From: Pontederia crassipes
Taxonomy: Eukaryota > Streptophyta > Magnoliopsida > Commelinales > Pontederiaceae
DNA length: 64,000 nt
Direction of reading: 5' to 3'
Assembly (NCBI GenBank): GCA_030549335.1
Contig: JAUKPH010000017.1
Location: forward strand, 11,059,501 to 11,123,500
This document shows positions 45,716-57,639 of the stretch, piece after piece (positions within the stretch are counted from its first letter, which is position 1; each line of letters opens with the position of its first letter). The notes under the pieces are model-generated. The model saw nothing but the letters and a program-made list of their open reading frames with translations, was not told where the DNA came from and did no database searches. Made by a program: the position numbers and the translations under genes.

Positions 45716-46489
45716 AATAGATTAAAAGGTATCATATATGATTATAATAAGTTTACTTTGATAGTCCATATCTTCTCACAGCGATTATTAATCACATTTT
45801 CAAATATGCATTCATGATAGTTCTTCACATCATATTATGCACAGGTAGCTAGACTATATATTTGTTTCCCAAACATTTTGTGAAGAAAAAAAATTGAAAC
45901 ATTAATTAAAATATTTTTTAGGGGAGTCAGGGGTATGATAACATTTATTTAACACAAAAAGAAAGCAATAGACCAATGAGGAAAGCTGTGAGCACTAAAA
46001 GAAGATCATAAGATGCTAAGGAGATTGCTATAAATTAAGCTTCCCAACAAATCCGACTAAAGCAATGGACTAATTGAAATCAATAAAGGAGCATGTAGGC
46101 CTATTCAAAGCTTATCTTGTGATTATTTAAGCAACATAGGCATCCACATGCAACGGCACCAACTGATGCTACCACAATTGTTCCATAATATTGCTTCTGG
46201 AGTTCAGAGCAAACCCAAATACTCCTATTTTCTATGTGCAACTTGCACGAGACTGCAACATTCACAAGATTTTACAAAATTCAGAGGTGAATAAATCAAC
46301 ATCGCATTAACAGGCAACAAAAACATTAAATTGATCATGAGACATGACTGCGATTAAAATAAAATGAACCTTACTCCAAATACTAAGATTTTTTCCCTAA
46401 TGGTAGCAATTAATCCACGGGCATAGAGACGCAAATTTCAGAGGCAAAACAATGCCAAAAAAAAAAGAGGGAGACGGCGGCAGTAACGC
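45716..46489. other. Intron-like/upstream DNA of the ATPase relic
   Basis: No upstream ATPase exon is recognised. The sequence is AT-rich and intron-like. The neighbouring retroelement LTR starts near 46.49 kb. Confidence 0.4.
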
Positions 46490-48358
46490 CTCAAATCGAT
46501 CAACGCCACGTGGTGAGGATCTATTCGAATGCGCTACGAAAACACTATAACATTGACTTAAACTTGACCAAATCTCAAATAAAAATAATGGCATGCCAAT
46601 AATAAAATCAAAGAAGGAAAGATAGAAATATCATAAAAGTAAAAGTTCCAAAATATTACAAAGTCCATGATAGTCATAATGTCTGAATTACATCAAGCTC
46701 ATAATGCAGAAATAAAGTTAAAAATAACTATGCCCTCTCTTGGTTCGTGTGCTTTAGCATCGCTGATCACGGCACACGATCTCGACACTATCACTGACCT
46801 GGCCCTGTAAAAATCAACACAGGGGAGGAGGTCCTCTCGTAAGCTATATAGCCTAGTGGAGATCCATAAATGCATAATGTGTAACAATAAATAGCAATTG
46901 GTAGAATTAGTAATCACTTACAATAAGATCAAATTTGAGATAGATATAGATGGATAAAAAAGATAGAGATTATGAGTCAATCTTATAATCATAAAAGATT
47001 TTAGAGATCATGTTGAATCAATAATCATGCTTTGTTCATCATGTTCATGTTACTTGTCCATGCTCTTTGTGCTCTTACTTTCACTTAACATTAGGTGCCT
47101 TTGGATGTCTTCATCTTGGGGGATTTACGCCAGAGTGACAGCCAATGGGGAATCAAACCATGACTAAGGGAGCGACCCTACTTAACTTAAGCTCTGACCA
47201 CCACTCACATAAACATGTTCATGTCTTTCTTACTTAGTCACTTTATCACTTTGTCATACTTGCATATCATAATAGGATTGGATCATAAGACAAATAAAAA
47301 CAAGATCAAAGATTCAATCACATAACATTCCAAACAGTAAAGAGTAGCACAACACAAGCATAGAAAGAATCTCAATCAAAACAGGAATTAATATGCAATC
47401 TGGACAGATATCGGTCGACCGGTCCTCACTGGTCGGTCGACCATTTTTTGAACACCGGATCGATCGATCGGTTGGTTTGAATGCAATATAATAAGTTTCT
47501 GCTACACAGGTCGACCGATATTTCTGGATCGGTCGACCGATAGTACTTAATCAAAAAGAGCTTCGATCGACCGATCGAACGAACGATACAAGGCTCGAAA
47601 AGATTGATCGGTCATCGGTCTCCAAGGATCGGTCGACCGATAACCTCATCACCGGTCGATCGATATATAGGATCGATCGACCGGTCCTCATGAAAAACAA
47701 AAACGAACAAAATCCATTTAACAACGAATTTCAATTCAAAAATGCAATCAAGGCAAACAATCAATCATCTAAGCCTAGAGGGTTAATACAAAACATATCT
47801 AGGATCAAAAGGAATCACAATCATGAAGCAAACATTGTAATACAATCAATCCATCATTTTCCATATCATTTCAATCATCAAGAACACATCAAACGATAAG
47901 AACCTAATTCCAATCAATTGCTATCATATTATACAAGGGGATTTCGATATCACCCACCTTATTTCGTGGTTGATCCAAGCTTGGCTCTTTCCGAACATCG
48001 ATAACTCTTCTCCTTAATGATCTCCATCTAGGAAGCAATCCAAATGGAGAGAAGGAAGTGAGTAAAGGACCTAAAGATTAAAAGGTGCAGAAATGTAGAT
48101 AACATAGATGCAACACCTTGCTAAAATCCTTCTCTTACTGGATGATGTGCTTTAAGGGAGAAGAGAGAGGAGTGAGGGGGAGGAACGAGAGTGACTAAGG
48201 GAGAGCTTTAGGGCAATAACCCTTTTTATAGGTTAGTTATAGGGCTAATTATACTAATGGGCTTGCTAATTTGGCTGTTATATTTGGTCTTTTCAATTGG
48301 GTTTCATTTTCTATTACTTTTGTTTTATATAATTTTTTTTAATGGGTTGGGTATTACA
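46490..48358 (-). repeat. 3' LTR of gypsy element 2
   Basis: On the minus strand it starts TGTAATACCCAACCC, right after the PPT. Positions 48040-48358 match 53344-53670 closely. It contains a CGGTCGACCG array (47405-47690). The distal portion (46520-46925) matches, inverted, the left edge of the window. The low-coordinate end is not precisely defined. Confidence 0.7.
47405..47690. repeat. CGGTCGACCG palindrome array in element 2 LTR
   Basis: About ten copies of CGGTCGACCG or ATCGATCGA-type variants occur at irregular spacing. The spacers differ from those in the arrays of element 1, so the motif recurs while the surrounding sequence does not. Confidence 0.8.
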
Positions 48359-48383
48359 TTATTATCCCCTTAAAAAAAATTCG
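48359..48383 (-). other. Polypurine tract of gypsy element 2
   Basis: On the minus strand, AAGGGGATAATAA precedes TGTAATACCC of the 3' LTR. It is a good PPT match and fixes the LTR start at 48358. Confidence 0.75.
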
Positions 48384-48488
48384 TCTTCGAATTTTGCACT
48401 AAGTACGAATCTTACCGAATAGATGCAAAAACTCCTGGCGCATCTCTGACTCGAGTTCCCAAGTGGCCTCATCACCATGATGAAAAAG

Positions 48489-49300
48489 TCATGCTACTCT
48501 GACCATGGGCACATCTTTATCCTTCTGACGATGTACCTTCCGCTCCATAATATGTGTCGGATACTTCGCGAAGGTCAAATCCGCAGCTAGATTTAGCTCT
48601 TCGATCCGTAATACATTAGCAGCATCGTGCTTGTACTTCTTAAGCATTGAGACATGAAACACATTATGCACTCGCCCATAGAAAGATGGCAATGCTAGCC
48701 TGCAAGCTGCTTCACCTACTAACTCGAGTACCTCAAAAGGTCTCACATACCAAGGGCTGAGCTTTAACAGGAGCTTATCACTAGTCTGGAGTACCTCATA
48801 ACTCCCTTCATAGGGGACACCTTTAACAGGAGCTGATCACTAGTCTGGAAGATCTGCTCACGTCTTCCTTTATCAGCATAATTTTTCTACATGCCCTGAA
48901 CTGTCTTCATCCTCTGCTTGATCAGCTCCACTTTCTCAGCATACTCTACTGCCTCCTTCACTTCTTCCTTGCTCATGATCTTCTCTTCACCTACTTCACC
49001 ACAATGAGCAGGTGAACGACAAGGTCGACCATATAAAGCCTCGAAGGGCGCCATGCCGATATTAGAATGGTAGTTGTTATTATAAGCAAACTTGATCAGA
49101 TGGATATGCTCGTCCCAACTACCCTGCCAATCCAGTGCACAAGCTCGCAACATGTTCTCTAGTGTCTATATAGTCCTCTCAAACTGCCCATCAGTCTGAG
49201 GGTGGAAAATAGTGCTGAAATTTAGCCTGGTGCCAAATGCCTCCTGCATACTCCTCCAGAATTTGGCAGTAAATCTACAAACTCGATCTGAAACAATCGA
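48489..49300 (-). pseudogene. Integrase C-terminal half and tail, element 2
   Basis: Reading resumes after the viral-like insert with ASIVSDR (second catalytic aspartate), TDGQFERT (catalytic glutamate kept), MLRACALDWQGSWDEH and EALYGRPCRSP. The GPFEVL-like C-terminal domain follows (MRPFEVLELVGEAACRLALP ... VFHVSMLKKYKHD), with a partial chromodomain-like tail ending MVRVA. Stops occur at ERTI*TLEN and near 48890, and a short tandem duplication (AACAGGAGCTNATCACTAGTCTGGA) at about 48757-48852 disrupts the linker. Confidence 0.75.
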
Positions 49301-49610
49301 TGCCCAAAATATAACGGGTTGTATAATGTCAAGGTAGGAATTGAGGTAGATAGAGAAATTAAATACCTCAATGCAATCGTGGACACAGGAGCAATCCTAC
49401 ATCGAAGATATGCCGGCACCTTGGCATTCCTCGTATTTAGAGACACCCGATGGAACGAGGACGACCGCAGTATTATCGCGGCTATGGAGGTTGATTTGGC
49501 GGAAGGCAATCGGCTAATCTATATCATTCCGGACATCATGATGACGATACGAGATTTCTATCGTCATATTCAGATATCAATTCACAAACTGCTTCCACCG
49601 GATAGGGATG
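49300..49610 (+). mobile_element. Endogenous pararetrovirus fragment (Caulimoviridae, badnavirus-like)
   Basis: An uninterrupted plus-strand frame from 49319 encodes about 100 residues that do not belong to gypsy elements. The first part has the hydrophobic-DTGA signature of a pararetroviral aspartic protease. From about residue 30 it changes to a stretch resembling the movement-protein region of badnavirus-type polyproteins (a TLAF...DTRW and AAMEVDL...[10 protein letters not shown] pattern). These two regions are not adjacent in the usual order, so the insert is rearranged. It is a small, incomplete, non-infectious relic. After about 49610 the frame runs into antisense integrase. It replaces about 30 integrase residues. 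Recognition is by pattern only. Confidence 0.6.
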
Positions 49611-50733
49611 AAGTGTGCAGCCTTAGTGAATCTGTCTACTACTACACATATGGCATCATGATCATTCTTGGTCCTAGGCAAGTTGGATACAAAATCCATT
49701 GTGATATTATCACACTTTCACTGTGGGACATCTAGAGACTTCAACTTCCCGTGGGGCCTTTGGTGATCAATCTTCACTTGTTGGCACACTAGACATCTAG
49801 ACACGTACTCAGTTATCTCCCTCTTCATATCAGGCCACCAGTAGCTGCGCTGCATATCTTTGTACATCTTCGTGCTTCCAAGATGGATAGCAAAATTAGA
49901 CTTATGGCACTCGTCCATTACTTCCCGTCTGATGGTGGCATCTGTAGGAACCCATAATCTGTCCCTATACCGTATCCCTCCATCTGCGGATACTTGAAAG
50001 TCCTTCGGTTCCTGCTGACATCTTTTCATTACTTTCTGATACTCTGGATCCTCCTTCTGGGCGACTATGATCCTGTCGATCATGCTAGGCCTCATCTTAT
50101 GCATCATCCAAATCTCTCCATTACTGTCAAGTCTGGGACACCACTGGTCTAACTCCTGCAACATCTCATACTCACTTACTCTGATGTAAGCCAACGAACC
50201 TTCCCATTTTCTGCTCAATGCATCAGCTACTGAATTTGCTTTACCAGGGTGATAATTAATAGTAAATTCATAATTCTTTAAGAGCTCCAACCACCGGCGC
50301 TGCCTCATGTTAAGGTCTCTCTGGTCAAAGATATATTTAAGACTCTTATGATCTGTGAAGATCTCAAAAGTCTCCCCGTAAAGATAATGCCTCCAGATCT
50401 TTAGGGTAAAAACTATAACAGCTAGCTCCAGATCATGAGTGGGGTAGTTCACCTCGTGCTTCTTCAACTGGCGCGAAGCATAAGCCACACTTTACCATAC
50501 TGCATGAGTACACACCCTAAACATGTCCCGCACGCATCGCTGTAAACTACATATCCTCTGCTGCCCGTCGGGATGGTGAGGATAGGTGCTGATGTCAGGC
50601 GGTCCTTCAGTGTCTGAAAGCTCTGCTCACACTTATCAGACCATATAAACATCTCTGCTTTCTTCGTGAGGTTAGTGAGGGGTGCTGCAATCTTGGAGAA
50701 ATCTCTGATGAACCTCCTGTAGTAACATGTCAA
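49605..50733 (-). pseudogene. RNase H and N-terminal integrase, element 2
   Basis: The 256-residue open frame 49718-50488 begins [20 protein letters not shown], has [12 protein letters not shown] and [17 protein letters not shown] (RNase H end), then the integrase HHCC finger [14 protein letters not shown] ... CLVCQQVK. It stops after DVPQ. The integrase core then continues at [11 protein letters not shown] and [16 protein letters not shown] until the viral-like insert at about 49605. The RNase H start lies in 50464-50733 ([15 protein letters not shown] ... VVYSDA) with a frameshift at about 50480. Confidence 0.8.
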
Positions 50734-51600
50734 TCCTAGAAAAGCTGCGGATCTCGGATGCGTTCTTCGGTCTTGCCCAATTAGTCACTGCTTCTACTTT
50801 TACGGGGTCCACTGAAATGCCCTTCTTGGAAACTATATGTCCAAGAAACATGATCTCCTTCAACTAAAACTCACACTTCGAGAGTTTGCCGTACATCTTG
50901 TGCTGGCACAGAGCCTCCAACACTATCTTGAGATGCTCCCGATGCTGCTTTGGGCTGGACGAGTAAATCAAGATGTCATCCACAAACACTATGACGAATT
51001 GGTCCAAGTAAGGCCTGAAGATCTTGTTCATCATGTCCATAAATGCTGCAGGAGCGTTCGTCAGTCCGAACGGCATTACTAAAAGCTCATAGTTACCATA
51101 CTTAGACCGGAAGGTTGTCTTCGGTATGTCCTCCTCAGCGACCCTCAACTGATGATAGCCACTTCGCAGATCGATTTTGGAGAATATTGATGCCTTGAAC
51201 AACTGATCAAAAAGATCATCGATGCGGGGCAAAGGATACTTATTCTTCACCGTCACCTTGTTAAGCATCATATAGTCAATGCAAAGGCGCATTGAACCAT
51301 CCTTCTTTTTTACAAATAGCATAGGTGCTCCCCACGGCGAGACACTTGGCCGAATGAAGCATTTGTCTAACAATTCCTGCATCTGCTTCTTCAACTCCTG
51401 CATCTCGGCCGGTGCCATGCAGTACGGTGCCTTGGAGATGAGTGCGGTGCCAGGTAGAAGTTCGATCTTGAAGTCCACCTCACATCTCGGTGGCAATCAT
51501 GAAGTATCTTCAGGGAAAATATCTGAAAACTCACGCACTACATCTATCTGTTGCAGTGCGGTGGCTGGTGCAACGGTCTTCACCACACTTGCCAAGTAGG
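50672..51600 (-). pseudogene. Reverse transcriptase, element 2
   Basis: A 210-residue open stretch (50864-51496) carries [70 protein letters not shown] and the catalytic [10 protein letters not shown]. It ends at TAG in KCEF*LKE, where a tryptophan is usual. The same frame goes on with IMFLGHIVSKKGISVDPVKVE and IRSF. It is better preserved than the RT of element 1. Confidence 0.85.
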
Positions 51601-51760
51601 CATAGCATCCCTTCTGGATCATCTTTTGAGCATTCATAGCCGAAACAATCACATGTTTGCTCTCCGATGGATTACCCCTGATGACTGCCTTTGACTTGCC
51701 CTGTGCACCTATTATAATCTTTTTCTATTTACAATGTAGGGCTGCATCTTGGTAAGAAAG

Positions 51761-52221
51761 TCAATCCATCCCTAATATGACATCGTAGTCTGTTATTGGA
51801 ATGACAATGAGATCTACAGAAAATTTTTTCTTCTCAACGGTGACAGGTACATTCGGGATGTACCTGACCGCGTGAAGGTCTCCCATGGGAGTGCTTACCC
51901 TCATGGCATGAGGCATCCACTGCAAAGGCAAGCTAAGAACTTGGGTACACGACTTCGATAAACGAGTGTGTGGCCCCTTAATCAAACAAAAATAATGGCA
52001 GACACACCAGCAATAGGAAGAGTACCACCGATAACATCGTTATCATTTTGCTCAGCATTTGCCTCCATATGATGCACTCTACCCTGGGCTACAGGGTTTG
52101 TGCCTCCTGTGCCCGTGTTATAATGACCCCTCCTTACAGGCTGGGGGCAGTTTCGGGCAAAATGCTCGAACTGTCCGCATAGTATGCACGCATCAGTCCT
52201 TTTTGCGGCATTCGCCGTCAT
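51761..52221 (-). pseudogene. Gag zinc knuckle and protease remnant, element 2
   Basis: The frame 51982-52221 has the CCHC knuckle CILCGQFEHFARNC. The protease follows in a shifted frame. Its active-site triplet is broken: the position after the aspartate reads TAA (D-stop-G-A-THSFI), and the downstream MD*L site has TGA for tryptophan, as in element 1. Confidence 0.7.
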
Positions 52222-52495
52222 AATATCGCTCGCAATATGGGCAGGGAGTCCTCTGTGAAACTACTGACGCTGGTGGCTGAGGCTGGCGTGGAGGAGGTGA
52301 CAACTGTCTTAGAGGCTACTACATGAGACATGAGTTAATTTTTATGCTTACATATTCTTAGTTACTATTTTGAAATCTTTATACCTGCAATTGTGCTGGT
52401 GCTGGACAATGAGGAGGTGGAGCATAGCGATGGGCCTCTCTCTGATGATAAGGCCTATAGCGGCTGTCGTGACGATCATCCCTCCTGAATGATCA

Positions 52496-53343
52496 TCAAT
52501 CTTCGGTCCGAAATCGCTGTGGCTCAGTTGGCTTGGCTGGTGCTCTGGCCTTGCGCTCAGCCTGATCCTTCTCCATGCGGATGGTCAGTCTCACCGTCTT
52601 TTTCAAGGTATCATTGTCCCCAGTCAGGACTTCAGTCTTCAGATTTGGTCGTAGACCATTGATGAACTTGTTTGCCCTTATGCGCCCTTCAAACGGCATA
52701 GGACAATATTGCTCCAGCGTGACAAACTGTGCGTGGTACTCTCTCACCGTCATGGTCCCTTGGACGAGCTCTAAAAAGTCCTCATGCTTGCTTTTCCGAT
52801 CGTGAGCGGGAGTGTATCGCTCTATAAAGGCCAACTTAAACTCCTCCCATGGTATCTCTTCTTCCTCCGGTCCCCTAAACCTGGTGACTCTAGTAGTCTT
52901 TCACCAACCCATAGCAGAGTCAGTGATCAGATGAGCAGCGTATGGCACCTTTCATCCTTCGGCACACCTCATCAGTTTAAAGACCCGATCCAGGGCATCT
53001 ATCCACTGTTCATCTTTGAAGAAATATGGCTTGCCCTCAAACTGAGGCGGTTTTAGCCTTAGAAATGCTTCTAAAGTATCCTTAGCAACTTCCTGTCGGG
53101 GTCCCCGCGTGCGACATCGGATTGCGGGTTGGCCGCCTCCGGTCTGACTGCCCTCCAGTGGGTCAGTCTCATCAAAGAGTTCGTCTTGCGACGGTGCTTT
53201 CACACTACGGCCCCGTCCTCGGCCACGGTTGGGAGTGCGACCTCGACCACGACCTCGTCCCCGACCTTGCTGAGCTAAAGCCTAGAACTCAGTAATTGGG
53301 CCCTCTCGGCCTTCTGGCAAAGTATTATAAGCCGATGCTCCTA
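52496..53343 (-). pseudogene. Gag of gypsy element 2
   Basis: An Arg/Gly-rich stretch (RGRGRGRGRTPNRGRGR, about 53215-53275) precedes SQDELFDETDPLEG, then LEAFLRLKPPQFEG. 52496-52834 carries the gag core (LELVQGTMTVREYHAQFVTLEQYCP ... FINGLRPNLKTEVL). Stops lie between the pieces. The sequence upstream of the Arg/Gly stretch runs straight into LTR sequence at 53343, so the normal start is missing. Confidence 0.75.
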
Positions 53344-53670
53344 GAACTCAAATGGAGGGAAGGAAGTGAGTAAAGGACCTAAAAATTAAAGGGTGCAGAA
53401 ATGTAGATAACCTAGATGCAACACCTTGCTGGAATCCTTCTTCTCTCGCTGGATGATGTGCTTTAAGGGAGAAGAGAGAGGAGTGAGGGGGAGGAATGAG
53501 GATGACTAAGGGAGAGCTTTAGGGCAATAACCCTTTTTATAGGTTAGTTATAGGGTTAATTATACTAATGGGCTTGCTAATTGGATTGTTATGTTTGATC
53601 TTTTCAATTGGGTTTCATTTTCTATTTCTTTTATTTTATATAATTTTTTTTAAATGGGCTGGGTATTACA
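53344..53670 (-). repeat. Truncated 5' LTR of gypsy element 2
   Basis: This 327-bp piece begins TGTAATACCCAGCCC on the minus strand and matches 48040-48358 almost throughout. It ends abruptly at AAATGGAGG, where gag sequence follows. About four fifths of the LTR is missing. Confidence 0.8.
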
Positions 53671-54060
53671 ACGACGGGTTAGAATAGATGAAGAGGGAAG
53701 GTTGGGGAAAAGTAACGACCTCGTACTGATTGGTCTGGACGAGGGGGCGGCCGAGGCGCTTGGCAATCTCCTCCTTTTGCTTTGGAGCCTTCTTGGAGGC
53801 CGAGTGATTCGGGTCAAGCTGGCGCAGGCCGACAAAGAGCACCAAGGAGCTCAGCCGGCGCTGGCAGCGTACAGAACCAACTCCTGCAGGAGCCTCGACG
53901 CCGTCATCGCCTTCGCATCCTCCGGCTGCCGCCGTCGCCGCCGCTTTTTGTGTTCGTAATGGTTTCTCTACGTTAGGAATGCTGATGAGTGAACGAGCAA
54001 TGTTTGCTTGGTCAGAAAGAAACGGACTGCCACGAGGAACCCAATGTAGAATCCAGAGAA
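53671..54060. other. GC-rich segment right of element 2, possible exon relic
   Basis: On the minus strand the segment has a gene-like composition (Arg/Ser-rich frames, for example 53650-53835). On the plus strand there is an open frame (53654-53959) beginning inside the LTR. No domain is recognised. It may be the host exon into which the element inserted, but this is unproven. Confidence 0.3.
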
Positions 54061-54708
54061 GCTTTCAAAGGCCCAATTGGTACTGGACGGATTTGCTCAG
54101 TGTGGGCCTAAAATACTAGCCCAATATGATGTTGTAATATGTTGGAGCTTCAAAATAATTTCTTTTTGGAGTTTTAGATTTTTTAGATATAGCCTTTCTT
54201 TCTATTTATTTTTGTTGAGGTTATATTTTCTAATTTCTATTTTTTTCATTTTTCATTTCATAATGATTTTGAGGAGTAATCTATATTTAATTGTCCAAAT
54301 TCATATAAAATTAGCTATTTTCAAAGGCCTAGTTACAACTAAACCTCATTACAACTATTAAAACTTTCATTTAAAATCTTAAGTATAAAAAGTGGTTTCG
54401 CTTAAATAGATCTTGAATTTGAATTTTTATGTAAGTAAAAAATGATCATTGCATACGATACACATCATTCAGCAAATCTGACTTAAAGCTCAATCCATTT
54501 AGTAGCTAAACTTACTCTGAGAAGTGATATCGAAAATGGATGGATGATGTTTGAACAATTCTTTTAAAATAAAATAAAATAGCTTAAAAGTTAAATAATA
54601 TAATAAAGTAAGTATGAATTAAATAGTTATTTACATAAAAGATAAAAAATCGTAATTATAAATAAAAGAATATCGATTATATTTGAAATGGAAAAAAGTA
54701 GAGCATAA

Positions 54709-54739
<31 letters not shown>

Positions 54740-57630
54740 GGGGGGGGGTGGGGGGGAGTGTAAGAAAATATCTATCCACTCGAAAAATCTAACCAAACCG
54801 AAAAGACCCACCGAAAAAAATCGCAAACTCGGACTCCAATTAAAAATTAGGTTAGTTTTTAGAATAATTAAAATCATCCATTTAAATTAGAGCTCCTAAC
54901 AAAAAGAACTGAAGGAGTCCGACCCGAACCAAATATATATTTATAAAATATTATAATTAAAATATTATCTCAACTTTCAAATAATATTTCAAAGTTTTAC
55001 ATTTTTTTCCTCGTATTTATTAGATTAAGTATATTGTTGACTTATTATGTTATAGTTAAACTTGAATATCATCAAGTTGTTAATCTATTTTAATAAAATT
55101 TGTATAAAATTGACTATAATATTTTAAATTATAATGTGATAACATGATAGTTTAATTTCTTTATGAAGTTAGAGTTACATATTAATTTTTGTAAACATAG
55201 TTTGTGATGTATTTGATGGCTATTAATTTTTAAAATATATATATATATTATTTTAAGTAGGTCATCAATCTGAAAAAATCGAGACCACCTAGATCATTTT
55301 ATGCTCTAAAAAATCACCCAAAATTTAAAGGTCATTTTTTTCAACGTAAAAACCATCCGACCTGAACAACTTTCAACCCTATGTGTGTGTTTTTAAAACA
55401 ATTTAGTTTATTTGTTCAATTTTTTTCCCTATTGGTTTGACCGAGTCACTAAAATTTGTCAAATCAACCAATTGAATTCAAATTTTAACTGAGTTTAATT
55501 GAATCAAAGCAGGTCAACCCATCAGCTCGGGCCAACTTTTACATAATACTGGGCTACTAACTTAATTTCTAATCAATTTCCAGACACATTCTGTGCTTCA
55601 TTTGTTCTGACAAACAATGTTTGAATTGATTGATGCATTACAAACCCACTCACTTATTTGATCCATATTACTCATCCATATAGTGGGTGACTACATGCAT
55701 GTCCAATGACAACATAATCGATTCCACCATATTATATATTGTTTATTGTACACCATTTTATTTCCTTAGAATTGAAATTATGCATACACACTTCTTAAAC
55801 ACTGACAGCAATTCGACAAATGAAAATTGATGAGTATATTGTTGTAGGGTAATAAATTTTGCAGTAACATTAGTACTAACAAGCTACGCCCTATGATCAA
55901 ATGCAATAGCAGAATATGCTACAGGAAACATGTACTATTAATATTTGAGGAAAATAGTCATTAAAATGTCAAATTTTTCACCTATCAATATTTGAGGAAA
56001 ATACTTTGAAGCCACCTTGGTTCATTTTTCACCTATCAATAGCACAATAAAAAAAGAAAAATAATTAAGACAACGAATCTAACTTAGCTTTAAAGACATC
56101 AACTAAAATACATTAATCATTGTCAAATTTCCCATAATCAAATGTCAATGGTCTAGTTAACTTCTCATATAAATCCAAGTAGAGGTATAATTTACTAGGC
56201 ATAAATATATTAGTTTACCAACAACCAAGGCGGAGCCATGTGCCTGTACCTGCCTGCACGTGTAGGCATTGACTTTCAACACTTACATATAATATGTTTG
56301 TTCGACTTGAATCTTATGCTCATAATTGGTCTGTTGGTGGTAGCGTTGACACCTTATTTACCCATCCTAGGTTTGAACTCTAGCGCGAGCAACATTTAAT
56401 TCTTCCGACTTAAAAACCATTTTAATTTATTATCCTTACAAAATTCTTACTTATTATTTATCATTAATTTATTAGGTTTTGACATATAATTCATTTTTCA
56501 TTTATTATCCTTACAAAATTCTTACATATTATTTATAATTAATTTATTAGGTTTTGACATATAATTCATTATTTTTTCATATAGTACATATTTTTATAAA
56601 AATTCTTATTTTAAAAATCTTATTGTGTTTAATCTACATTTGTCATTTTAAAAAAAATTATGGGTCTTTACCAAAGCATCATTATTTTCTAATAATCATC
56701 TTATTTACTATAGCAATTTTTTAAGCATAAATACATGGTGCTTAAAGGTAAAATGCTTATTATTTTATACATATAACTATGTGATTTATTGAAGTTATAT
56801 GTCATTGTTTGTAACATATTTTTCATAAGATAATTATGGCATTATTAAAAGTTTTTAACATGAAAATTTTATTACATCAAATTTGTTAAATAATCATATT
56901 ATTTTTATATTAAACATTATTATTTTTATTATGGTAATATGAATTATTAAGTGTATATATATATATCAAAAAATTTATTGGCTTTTTAGTTTGCTATTTT
57001 TTATCATTTAATATTATCTTATTTATAAAATATCATTTGGATTAGAAATTTTTGCTAAAGAAAAATTAATTCAAATCTTAGAATAAAAGTTATGTGAATA
57101 TAAAAAAAGTTTCAAAATATTTCTCTCTCTCTCTCTCTTAATTAGTGAACCCAATGAAAATTATTTTTTGCTCTGCCACTGCCCACAACTACTAGTCTAA
57201 GCATTGGCAATCAATTATCATGGCAATGTTTCTTCGTAGAATCATTATCAACATCTACTAGTCAAATCATCTAAATAAGAAATGCACATATTTCTATAAA
57301 AACAAATTATGTAACTCAAATAGAAAATCATACCGTAAAAGCTCGAAAGATGTCATCCCGCATTTGAATTCGGACATCTTTTTAGGATCCTGCCCCTTTC
57401 GGCAAGTGAGAATGAGAGCAATGACATCTCACACGGTACTAGTGGATATGAAAGTGATCCTACCAATTACAAAGAAAAATTAATTTTCAATGATAACTAA
57501 AACTATAACAAAATTTTTACAACTTATTTAACTTACGGTCAAGCAATATTATTCACAGTGACCACCCCATTATCGTGTAATCCCTCTTCATCTATTGAAG
57601 AGGAATCATCATCCGATACAACTAGGGTAG
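54061..57630. other. AT-rich intergenic DNA
   Basis: An (AT)n(GT)n(G)n microsatellite lies at about 54710-54760. A direct duplication of about 85 bp (CATTTATTATCCTTACAAAATTCTTAC ... TTTTGACATATAATTCAT) occupies 56430-56570. A (CT)n tract is near 57122-57139. No gene is seen. Confidence 0.45.
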
Positions 57631-57639
57631 GCTGAGAAG

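Larger units (their letters stand above)
46490..53670 (-). mobile_element. Ty3/gypsy retrotransposon 2 (decayed)
   Basis: The minus-strand order is truncated 5' LTR (53344-53670), gag, zinc knuckle, protease, RT, RNase H, integrase, C-terminal domain, PPT and 3' LTR (about 46490-48358). It is related to element 1 but is a distinct family. The 5' LTR is joined directly to gag sequence, so the leader, PBS and the remainder of that LTR are deleted. The gag-pol frame has many stops, including TGG-to-TAG and TGG-to-TGA changes. A pararetrovirus-like piece replaces part of the integrase core. Confidence 0.85.

Noticed and set aside
49319..49735. 138-codon plus-strand frame as a host gene
   Set aside because: Its first two thirds look pararetroviral and its last third is antisense integrase, so it is not a single gene.
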